Below are positions 27,388 to 36,153 of a stretch of DNA of 64,000 nucleotides, piece by piece. Position numbers and translations under genes: made by a program. The stretch spans positions 517,911 through 581,910 of the forward strand of contig NZ_KZ679042.1 in assembly GCF_003024195.1 (NCBI RefSeq), read 5' to 3'. The notes beneath the pieces are model-generated. The model did no database searches and had not been told where the DNA came from. It worked only from the letters and a program-made list of their open reading frames with translations. Source of the stretch: Streptomyces dioscori (GTDB lineage: Bacteria > Actinomycetota > Actinomycetes > Streptomycetales > Streptomycetaceae). Every line of letters starts with the position of its first letter. Within the stretch, counting starts at the first letter, position 1.

Positions 27388-30210
27388 ATGACACCCGCCC
27401 TCCCCAGACGCACCCTCCTCCAGGCAACCCTGCTGGCAGCCGCCACCCCCGCGCTGCCCCACCCCGTCGGCGGCGCCCACGCCGCGGCCGCCACACTGCC
27501 CGCACCCGCGGAACTGCCCGCACCCGCCGCCTGGACACTCCGGCCGTTCGAACTCAAGGACGTGAAACTCGGCGAGGGCCTCTTCGCCACGAAACGCCGG
27601 CTCATGCTCGACCACGGCCGCGGCTACGACGTGAACCGGCTGCTTCAGGTCTTCCGCGCCAACGCCGGCCTCTCCACCGGCGGCGCGGTGGCCCCGGGCG
27701 GCTGGGAGGGCCTGGACGGCGAGGCCAACGGCAACCTCCGCGGCCACTACACCGGCCACTTCCTGAGCATGCTGTCGCAGGCGTACGCGAGCACCGGCGA
27801 GCAGGCGTACGCGGACAGGATACGGACCATGCTCGGAGCGCTCACCGACGTGCGCGCGGCCCTGCGCAAGGACCCGGCCGTACTGAGCGCCGCCGGCAGG
27901 TTCGGCACCGCCGCGGAGAACGTACGCGGCTCCTACCAGTACGTCAGTCTGCCGGCCACCGTGCTGAACGGCTCCGCCGCGATCACCCTGTCCGCCTGGG
28001 TCAGGCCCACCCACAGCGCCGACTGGACCCGGGTCTTCGACTTCGGCGACAACACCACCCGGTACATGTACCTGGCCACCCGCAACGCAGCCGGCGTACC
28101 GCGCTTCGCCCTCACGACCGCCGGGCCCGGCGCGGAACAGGGCCTCGACGGCACCGCCGCACTCCCGATCGGCCGGTGGAGCCACCTCGCGGTCACGCTC
28201 TCGGGCGGCACCGGCACCCTCTACGTCAACGGCGCCCAGGTGGCCCGGAACACCTCGATGACCCTCGACCCGTCGTCGCTGGGCACCCCCACGAACAACT
28301 GGCTGGGCCGTTCGAACTTCGACGACCCCGTGTTCGCGGGCGCCTTCGACGAGTTCAACGTGTGGTCGCGGGCGCTGACCGCCGCCGAGATCACGTCCCT
28401 GCAGAGCAGTCGTGCCGCCGCCTCCGCCGCGGGCCGCGGCACCCTGGCCTCGTACGCCTTCGACGAGACCGACGGCGGGACCTTCACCGACGCGTCGGGC
28501 CGCGGGCTGACCGCCACGCTGCGCAGGACCTGGGGCGGCCCGAGTCACCCCGGGTTCCTCGCCGCGTACCCGGAGACGCAGTTCATCGATCTGGAGACGC
28601 GGACCACCTCCGACTACACCAAGGTGTGGGCGCCCTACTACACAGCGCACAAGATCCTCAGAGGGCTGCTGGACGCCCACCTCGCCACGGACGACGCCCG
28701 GGCGCTCGATCTGGCGGCGGGCATGTGCGACTGGATGTACTCCCGCCTCTCCAAGCTGCCCGACGCCACGCTTCAGCGGATGTGGGCCCTCTTCTCCAGC
28801 GGCGAGTTCGGGGGCATCGTGGAGGCGGTCGTCGACCTGTACGCGTTCACCGGCAAGGCCGAACACCTCGCGCTGGCCCGGCTGTTCGACCTCGACAAGC
28901 TCATCGACGCGTGCGCCGCGAACACGGACACGCTCGACGGGCTGCACGCCAACCAGCACATCCCGATCTTCACCGGCCTGGTCCGGCTGTACGACGCGAC
29001 GGGCGAGACGCGCTATCTCACCGCGGCGAAGAACTTCTGGGGCATGGTCGTCCCGCACCGGATGTTCGGCATCGGCGGCACGAGTTCGGCGGAGTTCTTC
29101 AGGGCCCGCGGGATCGTGGCGGGGACGATCAGCGAGACCAGCGCCGAGACGTGCTGCGCGCACAACCTGCTCAAGCTCAGCCGGCTGCTGTTCCTGCACG
29201 AGCAGGACCCGAAGTACATGGACTACTACGAGCGGGCCCTCTACAACCAGGTCCTCGGCTCGAAGCAGGACACGGCCGACGCGGAAAAACCCCTGGTCAC
29301 CTACTTCGTCGGTCTCACGCCCGGCCATGTCCGGGACTACACGCCCAAGCAGGGCACCACCTGCTGCGAGGGCACGGGCATGGAGAGCGCCACCAAGTAC
29401 CAGGACTCGGTGTACTTCAGGAAGGCGGACGGGAGCGCGCTGTACGTCAACCTGTACAGCCCGACCACCCTGACCTGGGCCGAGAAGGGTGTCACCGTCA
29501 CCCAGAGGACGGACTATCCGAGGGAGCAGGGGTCCACGCTCACCGTCGGCGGCGGCAGCGCGGCGTTCGAACTGCGGCTGCGGGTGCCGTCCTGGGCGAC
29601 GAGCGGTTTCAAGGTGACGGTCAACGGCGCCGCGGTGAGCGGGACTCCGGTCACCGGAACCTACTTCGCCGTCTCCCGCACCTGGCGGAGCGGTGACGTC
29701 GTCCGCGTCGCCATCCCCTTCCGCGCCCGTGTCGAGAAGACCCCCGACGACCCCGGACTCCAGGCCCTGTTCTACGGTCCGGTCAACCTCGTCGCCCGCA
29801 ACAGCGCCACGAGCCAGCTCCGGTTCGGGCTCCACCGCAACGCGGCCCTCTCCGGAGACCTGCTGCCGAGCTTCACCCCGGTGTCCGGCAAACCGCTCCA
29901 TCACACCCTGGACGGCACGGAGTTCGCCCCGTTCTTCGAGGGCACCGAGGATCCCACGCACGCCTACTTCCGGCGTTACGAGCCCAAGGTCGTCCTCGGC
30001 GCCACCGACTCGGGCGTCACCAACCCGGCCCGGAGCGACGGCACGACCCTCCTCGACGAGATCTGGTCCGCCGCCCCCTTCACCGGCAAGGCCGCACTGG
30101 TCGCCCATGTCCAGAACACCGTGACCTCCTGGGTCGCGGCGGGTCTCCTGAGCCGACCCGACGGCGAGAAGGTGGTGACCACGGCACAGAACGCCTCGTA
30201 CGTGTCCTGA
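27388..30210 (+). CDS. Tat-exported GH127 beta-L-arabinofuranosidase-like enzyme with inserted LamG domain
   Basis: A 940-residue secreted enzyme. The N-terminus has a Tat-type signal (PRRTLLQATLLAAATP). The GH127 (DUF1680) catalytic region starts at about residue 55, is interrupted at about 171-378 by a concanavalin-like LamG domain (NGSAAITLSAWVRP to FDEFNVWSRALTAAEI), then resumes. The metal site of characterised GH127 enzymes is preserved, with E587 and C589 in SAETCCAHN and C659/C660 in GTTCCEGTG. C659 aligns with the thiol nucleophile, and an upstream Glu (E569) may be the acid/base. A C-terminal beta domain follows. Such enzymes release beta-L-arabinofuranose from plant hydroxyproline-rich glycoproteins. 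ATG 27388 has GAGG upstream. The LamG insertion may bind glycan. Confidence 0.88.
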   Translation: MTPALPRRTLLQATLLAAATPALPHPVGGAHAAAATLPAPAELPAPAAWTLRPFELKDVKLGEGLFATKRRLMLDHGRGYDVNRLLQVFRANAGLSTGGAVAPGGWEGLDGEANGNLRGHYTGHFLSMLSQAYASTGEQAYADRIRTMLGALTDVRAALRKDPAVLSAAGRFGTAAENVRGSYQYVSLPATVLNGSAAITLSAWVRPTHSADWTRVFDFGDNTTRYMYLATRNAAGVPRFALTTAGPGAEQGLDGTAALPIGRWSHLAVTLSGGTGTLYVNGAQVARNTSMTLDPSSLGTPTNNWLGRSNFDDPVFAGAFDEFNVWSRALTAAEITSLQSSRAAASAAGRGTLASYAFDETDGGTFTDASGRGLTATLRRTWGGPSHPGFLAAYPETQFIDLETRTTSDYTKVWAPYYTAHKILRGLLDAHLATDDARALDLAAGMCDWMYSRLSKLPDATLQRMWALFSSGEFGGIVEAVVDLYAFTGKAEHLALARLFDLDKLIDACAANTDTLDGLHANQHIPIFTGLVRLYDATGETRYLTAAKNFWGMVVPHRMFGIGGTSSAEFFRARGIVAGTISETSAETCCAHNLLKLSRLLFLHEQDPKYMDYYERALYNQVLGSKQDTADAEKPLVTYFVGLTPGHVRDYTPKQGTTCCEGTGMESATKYQDSVYFRKADGSALYVNLYSPTTLTWAEKGVTVTQRTDYPREQGSTLTVGGGSAAFELRLRVPSWATSGFKVTVNGAAVSGTPVTGTYFAVSRTWRSGDVVRVAIPFRARVEKTPDDPGLQALFYGPVNLVARNSATSQLRFGLHRNAALSGDLLPSFTPVSGKPLHHTLDGTEFAPFFEGTEDPTHAYFRRYEPKVVLGATDSGVTNPARSDGTTLLDEIWSAAPFTGKAALVAHVQNTVTSWVAAGLLSRPDGEKVVTTAQNASYVS

Positions 30211-30328
30211 CGCGCCCGGGACGCCCTGGGGAAGGACGCGAGACGCACGTCACATTCCCCCATGTCACACTGCGCGCGCCGTTCGCGTCATGACTGTGCA
30301 ACTCCCTACCACGACAGAGGAGCACATC

Positions 30329-30802
30329 ATGGAAGCCCGTCTGAACCTCATGGGCAGCCCGGCCGCGGCCACGTTCGTCAAGCATCTCTCCTCGGCGGGC
30401 AAGGTCGTCTCCGACTCGGGGCTGCCGACCCTGACGCAGGAGCTGGTGAAGATCCGCGCGAGCCAGATCAACGGCTGCGGTTTCTGCACCGACATGCACA
30501 CCAAGGAGGCCACCGCCGCGGGCGAGACCGCGACCCGGCTCAACCTCATTGCGGCCTGGCGTGAGGCCAAGGTCTTCACCGAGGCCGAGCGCGCCGCGCT
30601 GGAACTGGCCGAGCAGGGCACCCGTATCGCCGACGCGGCCGGCGGCGTCACGGACGAGGCCTGGGAGAACGCCGCCAAGCACTACGACGAGCAGCAGCTG
30701 GGCGGCCTGGTGTTCCTGATCTCCCTCATCAACGCCTTCAACCGGGCGAACGTCATCGTCCAGCAGCCCGCCGGGGACTACCGCGTCGGCCAGTTCGCCT
30801 AA
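30329..30802 (+). CDS. AhpD-like carboxymuconolactone decarboxylase-family protein
   Basis: A 157-residue all-helical protein with the redox-active CxxC motif at C50/C53 and H57 in CGFCTDMH, the hallmark of AhpD-type alkylhydroperoxidases. Helix VKIRASQINGC precedes it. Members reduce peroxides using lipoyl or thioredoxin-type partners, although many are uncharacterised. ATG 30329 has GAGGAG six bases upstream, so it is preferred over ATG 30290. It follows the GH127 gene by 118 bp on the same strand and is convergent with the amidohydrolase, leaving a 34-bp gap. Confidence 0.9.
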   Translation: MEARLNLMGSPAAATFVKHLSSAGKVVSDSGLPTLTQELVKIRASQINGCGFCTDMHTKEATAAGETATRLNLIAAWREAKVFTEAERAALELAEQGTRIADAAGGVTDEAWENAAKHYDEQQLGGLVFLISLINAFNRANVIVQQPAGDYRVGQFA

Positions 30803-30836
30803 CCGGCAGGCACCACCACGCCGGTCGTGTACCGGC

Positions 30837-32495
30837 TCACGCGTCGGCCGCCGCGTACACCCGGCGGCCGTCGACGAAGGTCTGCAGGACGCGGGTGGCG
30901 GCGATCTCCTCGGGGGGTCCGGCGAAGGGGTCGCGGTCCAGGACCACGAGGTCGGCCAGTCCGCCCACGCCGATACTGCCCGTGACGTCGTCGAGGTGGT
31001 TGGCGTGGGCGCTGCCCGCGGTGTACGCGGCGAGGGCGGCGCCCAGGTCGAGTCGCTGGCCGGGCAGGAAGGCAGGGGTCCCCTCGGGCGCGTCGGGGGC
31101 GATCCGGTTGACGGCGACATGGATGGCGGCGAGGGGGTCGGGGCTGCTGACCGGCCAGTCGCTGCCCGCGGCGAGGGTCGCCCCGGCCCGCAGAAGGTCC
31201 CCGAACGGGTACTGCCACGCGGCCCGTTCGGGGCCGAGGAACGGGATGGTGAGGTCGTCCATCTGCGGTTCGTGCGCGGCCCACAGCGCCTGCAGGTTGA
31301 CACTCGCCCCGAGCTCCCGGAAACGCGGCACGTCGTCGGGGTGCACGACCTGGAGGTGTGCGAGGTGGTGGCGGGTGTCGCGCCATCCGTTGGCCGTGCG
31401 GGCCGCCTCCACGGCGTCCAGTGCCTCCCGTACGGCCCGGTCGCCGAGCGCGTGGAAGTGCACCTGGAAGTCGAGCGCGTCGAGTTCGGTGACGTACTTC
31501 TTCAGCTCGGCCGGCTCGACGAAGCTGATCCCGGAGTTGTCTGAGGCGCACCCGCAGCGGGTCAGGTACGGGCCGAGCAGCGCGGCGGTGTGGTTCTCCG
31601 CGATGCCGTCCTGCATGACCTTGACGCTGGTGGCGCGGAACCGCCCGCGGCTCGACTCCGCCCGGCGGGCGACGAGTTCGGGAATCTGCTCGGCGCCCCT
31701 GGCCCGGTCCCACCACAGCGCCCCGACGACCCGGGCGGTGAGGAGACCGCGGTCGGCCGCCGCGTGATAGGCGGGCGTCGGATCGATCATGTTGGCGTAC
31801 GTGCCGACGATGGCGTCCTGCCAGGCCGTGACACCGTACGAGTGCAGCACGGCCTGCGCCCGGAGCAGCGCGGCGAGTTGTTCGTCGGGCGTGGGGGCGG
31901 GCAGCAGGCGGCCCACGAGGTGTGCCGCGCCCTCCTGGAGCATGCCGGTGGGGTTGCCGTCGGCGTCCCGCTCGATGCGTCCGTCGGCCGGGTCGGGGGT
32001 GCGGGCGTCGATACCGGCCCGTCGCAGGGCGAGGGAGTTGACCCACACACCGTGGTGGTCGCGGTTGGGCAGGAACACCGGCCGGTCGGGGACGACCGAG
32101 TCGAGCAGCGCGGCGGTGGGCGTACCGCCGGGGAAGGCCTCCATGGACCAGCCGCCGCCGGTGATCCACTCGGCGTCGGGGTGGTCGTCCGCGTAGGCCT
32201 TCACCCGCCGCAGGTACTCCCGCGGGTCGACGGTGTCGTTGAGGTGGCACAGGCCCAGTTCGGTGCCCGCGCCCAGGGGGTGGACGTGGGCGTCCTGGAA
32301 GCCGGGCAGCAGGAGTCGTCCGGCGAGGTCGACGACCTCGGTGCCGCGGCCGATCAGTTCGTGGACCTCGTGGTGGCCGACGGCGGCGATCCGGCCGTCG
32401 CGCACGGCCACGGCGGTGGCCCGGCTGCGTGCCGCGTCGACGGTGTGCACGGGTCCGCCGGTGAGGACGAGGTCGGCGGCCTGGGGGTGGGACAT
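30837..32495 (-). CDS. YtcJ-like metal-dependent amidohydrolase
   Basis: A 552-residue amidohydrolase-3 family enzyme. The N-terminal beta domain leads into LPGFQDAHVHPLG, giving the first metal-binding His pair. Further expected features follow: ITGGGWSME, YGVTAWQDAI, VHFHALGDRAVREALDAV, HHLAHLQVVHPDD, and the terminal metal-ligand region AAGSDWPVSSPDP. The family includes N-substituted formamide deformylase and other amide hydrolases, and the specific substrate cannot be read from sequence. ATG 32495 has AGGAG ten bases upstream. It lies 28 bp downstream of an APC permease gene on the same strand, so the two form an operon in which the permease likely imports the substrate. Confidence 0.88.
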   Translation of the reverse strand: MSHPQAADLVLTGGPVHTVDAARSRATAVAVRDGRIAAVGHHEVHELIGRGTEVVDLAGRLLLPGFQDAHVHPLGAGTELGLCHLNDTVDPREYLRRVKAYADDHPDAEWITGGGWSMEAFPGGTPTAALLDSVVPDRPVFLPNRDHHGVWVNSLALRRAGIDARTPDPADGRIERDADGNPTGMLQEGAAHLVGRLLPAPTPDEQLAALLRAQAVLHSYGVTAWQDAIVGTYANMIDPTPAYHAAADRGLLTARVVGALWWDRARGAEQIPELVARRAESSRGRFRATSVKVMQDGIAENHTAALLGPYLTRCGCASDNSGISFVEPAELKKYVTELDALDFQVHFHALGDRAVREALDAVEAARTANGWRDTRHHLAHLQVVHPDDVPRFRELGASVNLQALWAAHEPQMDDLTIPFLGPERAAWQYPFGDLLRAGATLAAGSDWPVSSPDPLAAIHVAVNRIAPDAPEGTPAFLPGQRLDLGAALAAYTAGSAHANHLDDVTGSIGVGGLADLVVLDRDPFAGPPEEIAATRVLQTFVDGRRVYAAADA

Positions 32496-32523
32496 GGGTT
32501 CAGCGCTCCTGAGGGGAAGGGGG

Positions 32524-34065
32524 TCAAACGGCCGTGCGGTCCATGGGGAGGGAGAGGGCGTCGGCGTCCGTGCCGCGTCCGGTGGTGAAGTACGGGGAGC
32601 GGCGGACGTACTTGGCGACGGCCGCCATGACGAGGCCGCTCAGCACGATGGTGACGGGCAGGGAGAGCATGAACCAGCCGTTGTCGGGGCTGAGTTCGAT
32701 GTGGTCGCTCATGGTCAGGTAGGAGTAGGCGAGATAGCCGCCGAGGCCGAGCAGGATCAGCCCGGAGACGGCCGGGACGCCGACGGCGAGCAGGGCCTCG
32801 CGCGGGCCCTCGCGGCGGGCGGCGCGGAAGCGGACGGCGCAGGCGAGTGCGGTGAGGCCGTAGTAGAGGGCGACGACCAGGCCGATGGCGTTGACCGCGG
32901 CGAGCAGCATGTCGCTCAGTTTGGGGATGGCCATGGCGAGCAGGGCGATGGCGGTCGCGATCGACATGACGACCACGGTTCCGGCGGCGGGGGTGCCGTA
33001 CTTGGGGTGGATGCGGGTCCACAGCGGGCCCATCGTGCGGTCGCGGCCCATGGCGAGCAGGCCGCGGGCGGTGGGGATGACGGAGGACTGGACGGAGGCG
33101 ACAGCGGAGAACATCAGGGCGAGCAGCGGGAGGCTGGCCCAGGGTTCGGCGGCGAGCTTGGCACCCAGGTACGGGAGGGCCTGCGGGCCGTTGGCGATGA
33201 GTTCGGGCAGGCTCATCTCCCGCTGGAAGGCGACCGAGGCGAAGAGGAACAGCCCGAGCATGGCGAACAGGGCGATGAAGCCGCCGCGGGCCGAGTCGCC
33301 GGGGCTGCGGGTCTCCTCGGTGACGCTGAAGGCCGCGTCCCAGCCCCAGAAGAAGAACACCGCGAGGACCATGCCCTGGGCGAAGGCCGTGCCGCCGGCG
33401 ATCTCGAAGGGGTTGAACCACGACCAGGAGAAGTCCTGGTGGCCGGTGACCAGGGCCCAGGTGCAGAAGACCAGCAGGACGGCGTACTCGAAGACCAGCA
33501 GGCCGAACTGGAGCCGGGTCGCGGCCCGCACCCCGGTGATCGCGAGGACGGTGACCCCGGCGAGGACCACCAGACCGACGACCGTGCTCGCGGCGGTGGA
33601 CGTCGGGTCGAGGGCGATCCCGGCGAGGGAGTCCAGACCCGCCTTGTTGGCGAAGATCAGCACGACCGAGCCGGTCACCGCGCTGGTGTAGCCGAGGAAG
33701 ATGACCGACCCCACGAGTGTCACCCAGCCGGCCAGGAAGCCGGGCCAGGGGCCCAGCGACTTGCCGACCCAGGTGTAGCCGTTGCCGCAGTTGGGCTCCG
33801 AGCGGTTGAGGCGGGCGAAGGCGGTGGCGATGCCGAGGACGGGCAGGAACGCCAGCAGCAGGAGGGCCGGGGCCTGGAGCCCGACGATCGTGCCGATGGC
33901 GCCCATGCCGATGGCGATGCTCGTGGTGGCCGCGGTGCTGGAGGCGGCGATGGCGACACCGTCGATCACGCCGAGGGAGCGCCGCAGTTCCGTCGGCGGA
34001 CGCTCCGGGACGGCCTGGCCTGGGGCGTCCTGACCAGGGGCGTTCCGACCTGGGGTGAGAGACAT
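32524..34065 (-). CDS. APC-superfamily amino acid/amine permease
   Basis: A 513-residue integral membrane transporter with about twelve hydrophobic helices. The first helix region reads LGVIDGVAIAASSTAATTSI, and a conserved NCGNGYTWVGK follows in the second/third helix region. Later signatures include FFFWGWDAAFSVTEETRSPG and SSVIPTARGLLAMGRD, typical of APC permeases. It likely imports an amino acid, amine or amide by proton symport. It is the first gene of a two-gene operon with the amidohydrolase. It is divergent from a TetR regulator across a 207-bp region with an inverted repeat, so repression by that regulator is plausible. Confidence 0.9.
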   Translation of the reverse strand: MSLTPGRNAPGQDAPGQAVPERPPTELRRSLGVIDGVAIAASSTAATTSIAIGMGAIGTIVGLQAPALLLLAFLPVLGIATAFARLNRSEPNCGNGYTWVGKSLGPWPGFLAGWVTLVGSVIFLGYTSAVTGSVVLIFANKAGLDSLAGIALDPTSTAASTVVGLVVLAGVTVLAITGVRAATRLQFGLLVFEYAVLLVFCTWALVTGHQDFSWSWFNPFEIAGGTAFAQGMVLAVFFFWGWDAAFSVTEETRSPGDSARGGFIALFAMLGLFLFASVAFQREMSLPELIANGPQALPYLGAKLAAEPWASLPLLALMFSAVASVQSSVIPTARGLLAMGRDRTMGPLWTRIHPKYGTPAAGTVVVMSIATAIALLAMAIPKLSDMLLAAVNAIGLVVALYYGLTALACAVRFRAARREGPREALLAVGVPAVSGLILLGLGGYLAYSYLTMSDHIELSPDNGWFMLSLPVTIVLSGLVMAAVAKYVRRSPYFTTGRGTDADALSLPMDRTAV

Positions 34066-34149
34066 CAGGGCTCCTCACGGGGAGGGAGAGGGACGGGGAG
34101 GAAGAGCCGTGTGGGGGTGCGATGGATGGAACAGCGTCCGCACACTTTG

Positions 34150-34190
34150 CGTCAATGCCGTTGACATAAGGCGGCGGCCGGCCGTTCACT
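34150..34190. promoter_or_regulatory. Overlapping divergent -35 elements joined by a palindrome (TetR operator candidate)
   Basis: TTGACA (34161-34166), 18 bp, TTCACT (34185-34190) faces the TetR gene. On the opposite strand TTGACG (34155-34150) faces the permease. Together they form the palindrome GTCAA-TGCCG-TTGAC (34151-34165), a natural site for a dimeric repressor. Confidence 0.5.
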
Positions 34191-34272
34191 GAAGCTGCGG
34201 CGATCCATCGGCAGGTACGCACAGCGGTGGCGCCCGTACCGCGGTCCCCCGGCGCGAGAGGAATCACCCGTC

Positions 34273-34977
34273 ATGCCCACCCGCGCCCCACAGGAACGCC
34301 GGCGGCGGCGCCCCACCGCGGCAGGTGTCCTGCTCTCCAGGGAACTGATCACCGAGACCGCGCTGCGCCTCATCGGCGAACACGGTCAGGAGGCGCTGAG
34401 CGTGCGCCGCCTCGGGGCGGCCCTGGGCTGCGATCCAAGTGCGCTCTACCGCTACTTCCGCAACACCGACGAACTGCTGCTGGCCGTCTCCGACCGGATC
34501 ATCGGGGACGCCATGACCGGGTTCGTGCCCGGTCCCGACTGGGTGGCCTCGCTGCGTGAGATGGCACTGCGGGTGCGCGACGGATACCTCGCCCATCCAC
34601 GGGCCGCCGCCATGGCCTCGTACCGCATCACGCGTCGGGAGAACGAGTTCCGTGCCGTGGAGACCGGCGTGGGTCTGCTGCTGTCCGCCGGTTTTCCGCC
34701 CGCTCATGCCGTGCGGCTCTATCTGGCCTTCATCGACACGGTCCTCGGCCACGCGGCCCTGGACGCCGCGTGCCAGGCGCTCCCCCGGGAGCGACGCGAG
34801 GCCGACGAGCAGGCGTGGACGTCGGCCTACCGGTCGGTCGACCCGGAGTCCTATCCGGCGCTGAGCGAGGTGCGGGACGAGCTGTACGCCATGGCAGGCA
34901 GCTCTTTCGAACTGGCCGTGGACCTGCTGCTCGACTCCCTGGCGGCACGGGCCGCGGCCCTCCGCGTACGGACGTGA
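34273..34977 (+). CDS. TetR-family transcriptional regulator
   Basis: A 234-residue regulator. The N-terminal TetR HTH is LSVRRLGAALGCDPSALYRY, followed by FRNTDELLLAV. It is preceded by a short basic arm RRRRRP. The C-terminal ligand-binding helices include REMALRVRDGYLAHPRAAAM and DTVLGHAALDAACQAL. TetR proteins usually repress neighbouring transporter or enzyme genes until a ligand binds. Here the divergent APC permease/amidohydrolase operon and the downstream dioxygenase are the natural targets. ATG 34273 is the first good start and there is only a weak GAGAGG-type site upstream. Confidence 0.9.
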   Translation: MPTRAPQERRRRRPTAAGVLLSRELITETALRLIGEHGQEALSVRRLGAALGCDPSALYRYFRNTDELLLAVSDRIIGDAMTGFVPGPDWVASLREMALRVRDGYLAHPRAAAMASYRITRRENEFRAVETGVGLLLSAGFPPAHAVRLYLAFIDTVLGHAALDAACQALPRERREADEQAWTSAYRSVDPESYPALSEVRDELYAMAGSSFELAVDLLLDSLAARAAALRVRT

Positions 34978-34990
34978 CAGGGTCACCCTG

Positions 34991-35041
34991 ACGATCAGGT
35001 CATCCGCACGATCACGTCATCCGCACGATCACGTCATCCGC
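34991..35041. repeat. Three 17-bp tandem repeats upstream of the dioxygenase
   Basis: Units ACGATCAGGTCATCCGC, then two of ACGATCACGTCATCCGC, exactly contiguous. They end 17 bp before ATG 35058, in the gap after the TetR gene. They may be a binding array or a neutral slippage product. Confidence 0.8.
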
Positions 35042-35057
35042 ATGAAACGGAGCCCGT

Positions 35058-36008
35058 ATGACGACGGACAGAGGTACGCGGATCGAGGTCAGGCCGGCCG
35101 CCGGCCACATCGGCGCCGAGATCAGCGGTGTCGATCTGGCGCAGGACCTGGACGACACGGTGGTCGCGGAGATCCGGGCGGCGATGCTGCGCTGGAAGGT
35201 GGTGTTCTTCCGCGGACAGCACCTGGACCACGCCTCGCACGTGGCGTTCGCCCGCCGGTTCGGCGAGCCGGTCCGGCTGCGCAGGCGCGGCAGCGCGTCA
35301 CCCGCCGGCGTCCCGGAGATCGAGACGACGGCCGACCGGCTGGAACTCGGCGGGCGGTACGGCATGGAGCACGACGAGTGGCTGCGCAGGCGCCGCCACT
35401 CGCTGCTGCGCGGCTGGCACTGCGACCACGGCGCCCGCGTCGATCCGCCGGCGGCGACGATCCTGCGCGCCGAGACCATGCCCCCGTACGGCGGCGACAC
35501 CACCTGGTCGAACCTGGCCGCCGCCTACGCCGGTCTCTCGGCCCCGCTGCGCGGCTTCCTCGACGGGCTGCGTGCCGAGCACCGCCTCGGGGTCGGCTAC
35601 CAGACCCGGCCCGGCGAGGACGCGTACGCACGGCATCTGCTGGACCGGCAGATCGCCACCGAGCATCCGCTGGTGCGGGTGCATCCCGAGACGGGCGAGC
35701 GCGTGCTGTTCGTCAACGGCTACTACGTCGAGCAGATCCTCGGGCTGTCCCGGATGGAGAGCGCGCCTCTGCTGGAGATGCTGGTGGGGCAGGCGACACG
35801 GCCCGAGTACACCGTGCGGTTCCGCTGGGAGCCGGGGAGCGTGGCCTTCTGGGACAACCGGGCCACCATCCACCTGGCCCCGAGCGACACCACGCAGGTC
35901 GACCATCCGCGCGTCATGCACCGGGTGATGCTCGCGGGCGAGGTCCCCGTCGGTGTGGACGGCAGGCCCTCGGAACCCGTCGTGGGGAGCGAACCAGGGG
36001 TCTGGTGA
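35058..36008 (+). CDS. TauD/TfdA-family Fe(II)/2-oxoglutarate dioxygenase
   Basis: A 316-residue member of the taurine/2,4-D dioxygenase family. The N-terminus reads GAEISGVDLAQDLDDTVVAE and WKVVFFRGQHLDHASHVAFA, as in TauD. The iron facial triad is H121 and D123 in WHCDHG plus H288 in PRVMHRVMLAGE. The nearby R289 may help bind 2-oxoglutarate. Such enzymes oxidise sulfonates, phenoxy acids, amino acids or natural-product intermediates. ATG 35058 has ACGGAG five bases upstream. It follows the TetR gene by 80 bp, so it probably belongs to the same small catabolic locus as the permease and amidohydrolase. The substrate is unknown. Confidence 0.9.
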   Translation: MTTDRGTRIEVRPAAGHIGAEISGVDLAQDLDDTVVAEIRAAMLRWKVVFFRGQHLDHASHVAFARRFGEPVRLRRRGSASPAGVPEIETTADRLELGGRYGMEHDEWLRRRRHSLLRGWHCDHGARVDPPAATILRAETMPPYGGDTTWSNLAAAYAGLSAPLRGFLDGLRAEHRLGVGYQTRPGEDAYARHLLDRQIATEHPLVRVHPETGERVLFVNGYYVEQILGLSRMESAPLLEMLVGQATRPEYTVRFRWEPGSVAFWDNRATIHLAPSDTTQVDHPRVMHRVMLAGEVPVGVDGRPSEPVVGSEPGVW

Positions 36009-36059
36009 GGGCCTTTCGGGGCGGTCGCCCAGGTGTCGTGGTTGCGACATGTCCCACCT

Positions 36060-36101
36060 GTGCCACCGGAATCGAGTGACATGACATTCCGTGCCACCGG
36101 A
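36060..36101 (+). promoter_or_regulatory. Direct repeats upstream of the S8 protease gene
   Basis: GTGCCACCGGA occurs at 36060-36070 and again at 36091-36101, 31 bp apart (about three helical turns). It is a candidate activator or repressor site. Confidence 0.4.
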
Positions 36102-36153
36102 TTCTGTCCAGCGCATGAACTTCTCTGTGCGTACGACGGAAGGCACGGCACTG

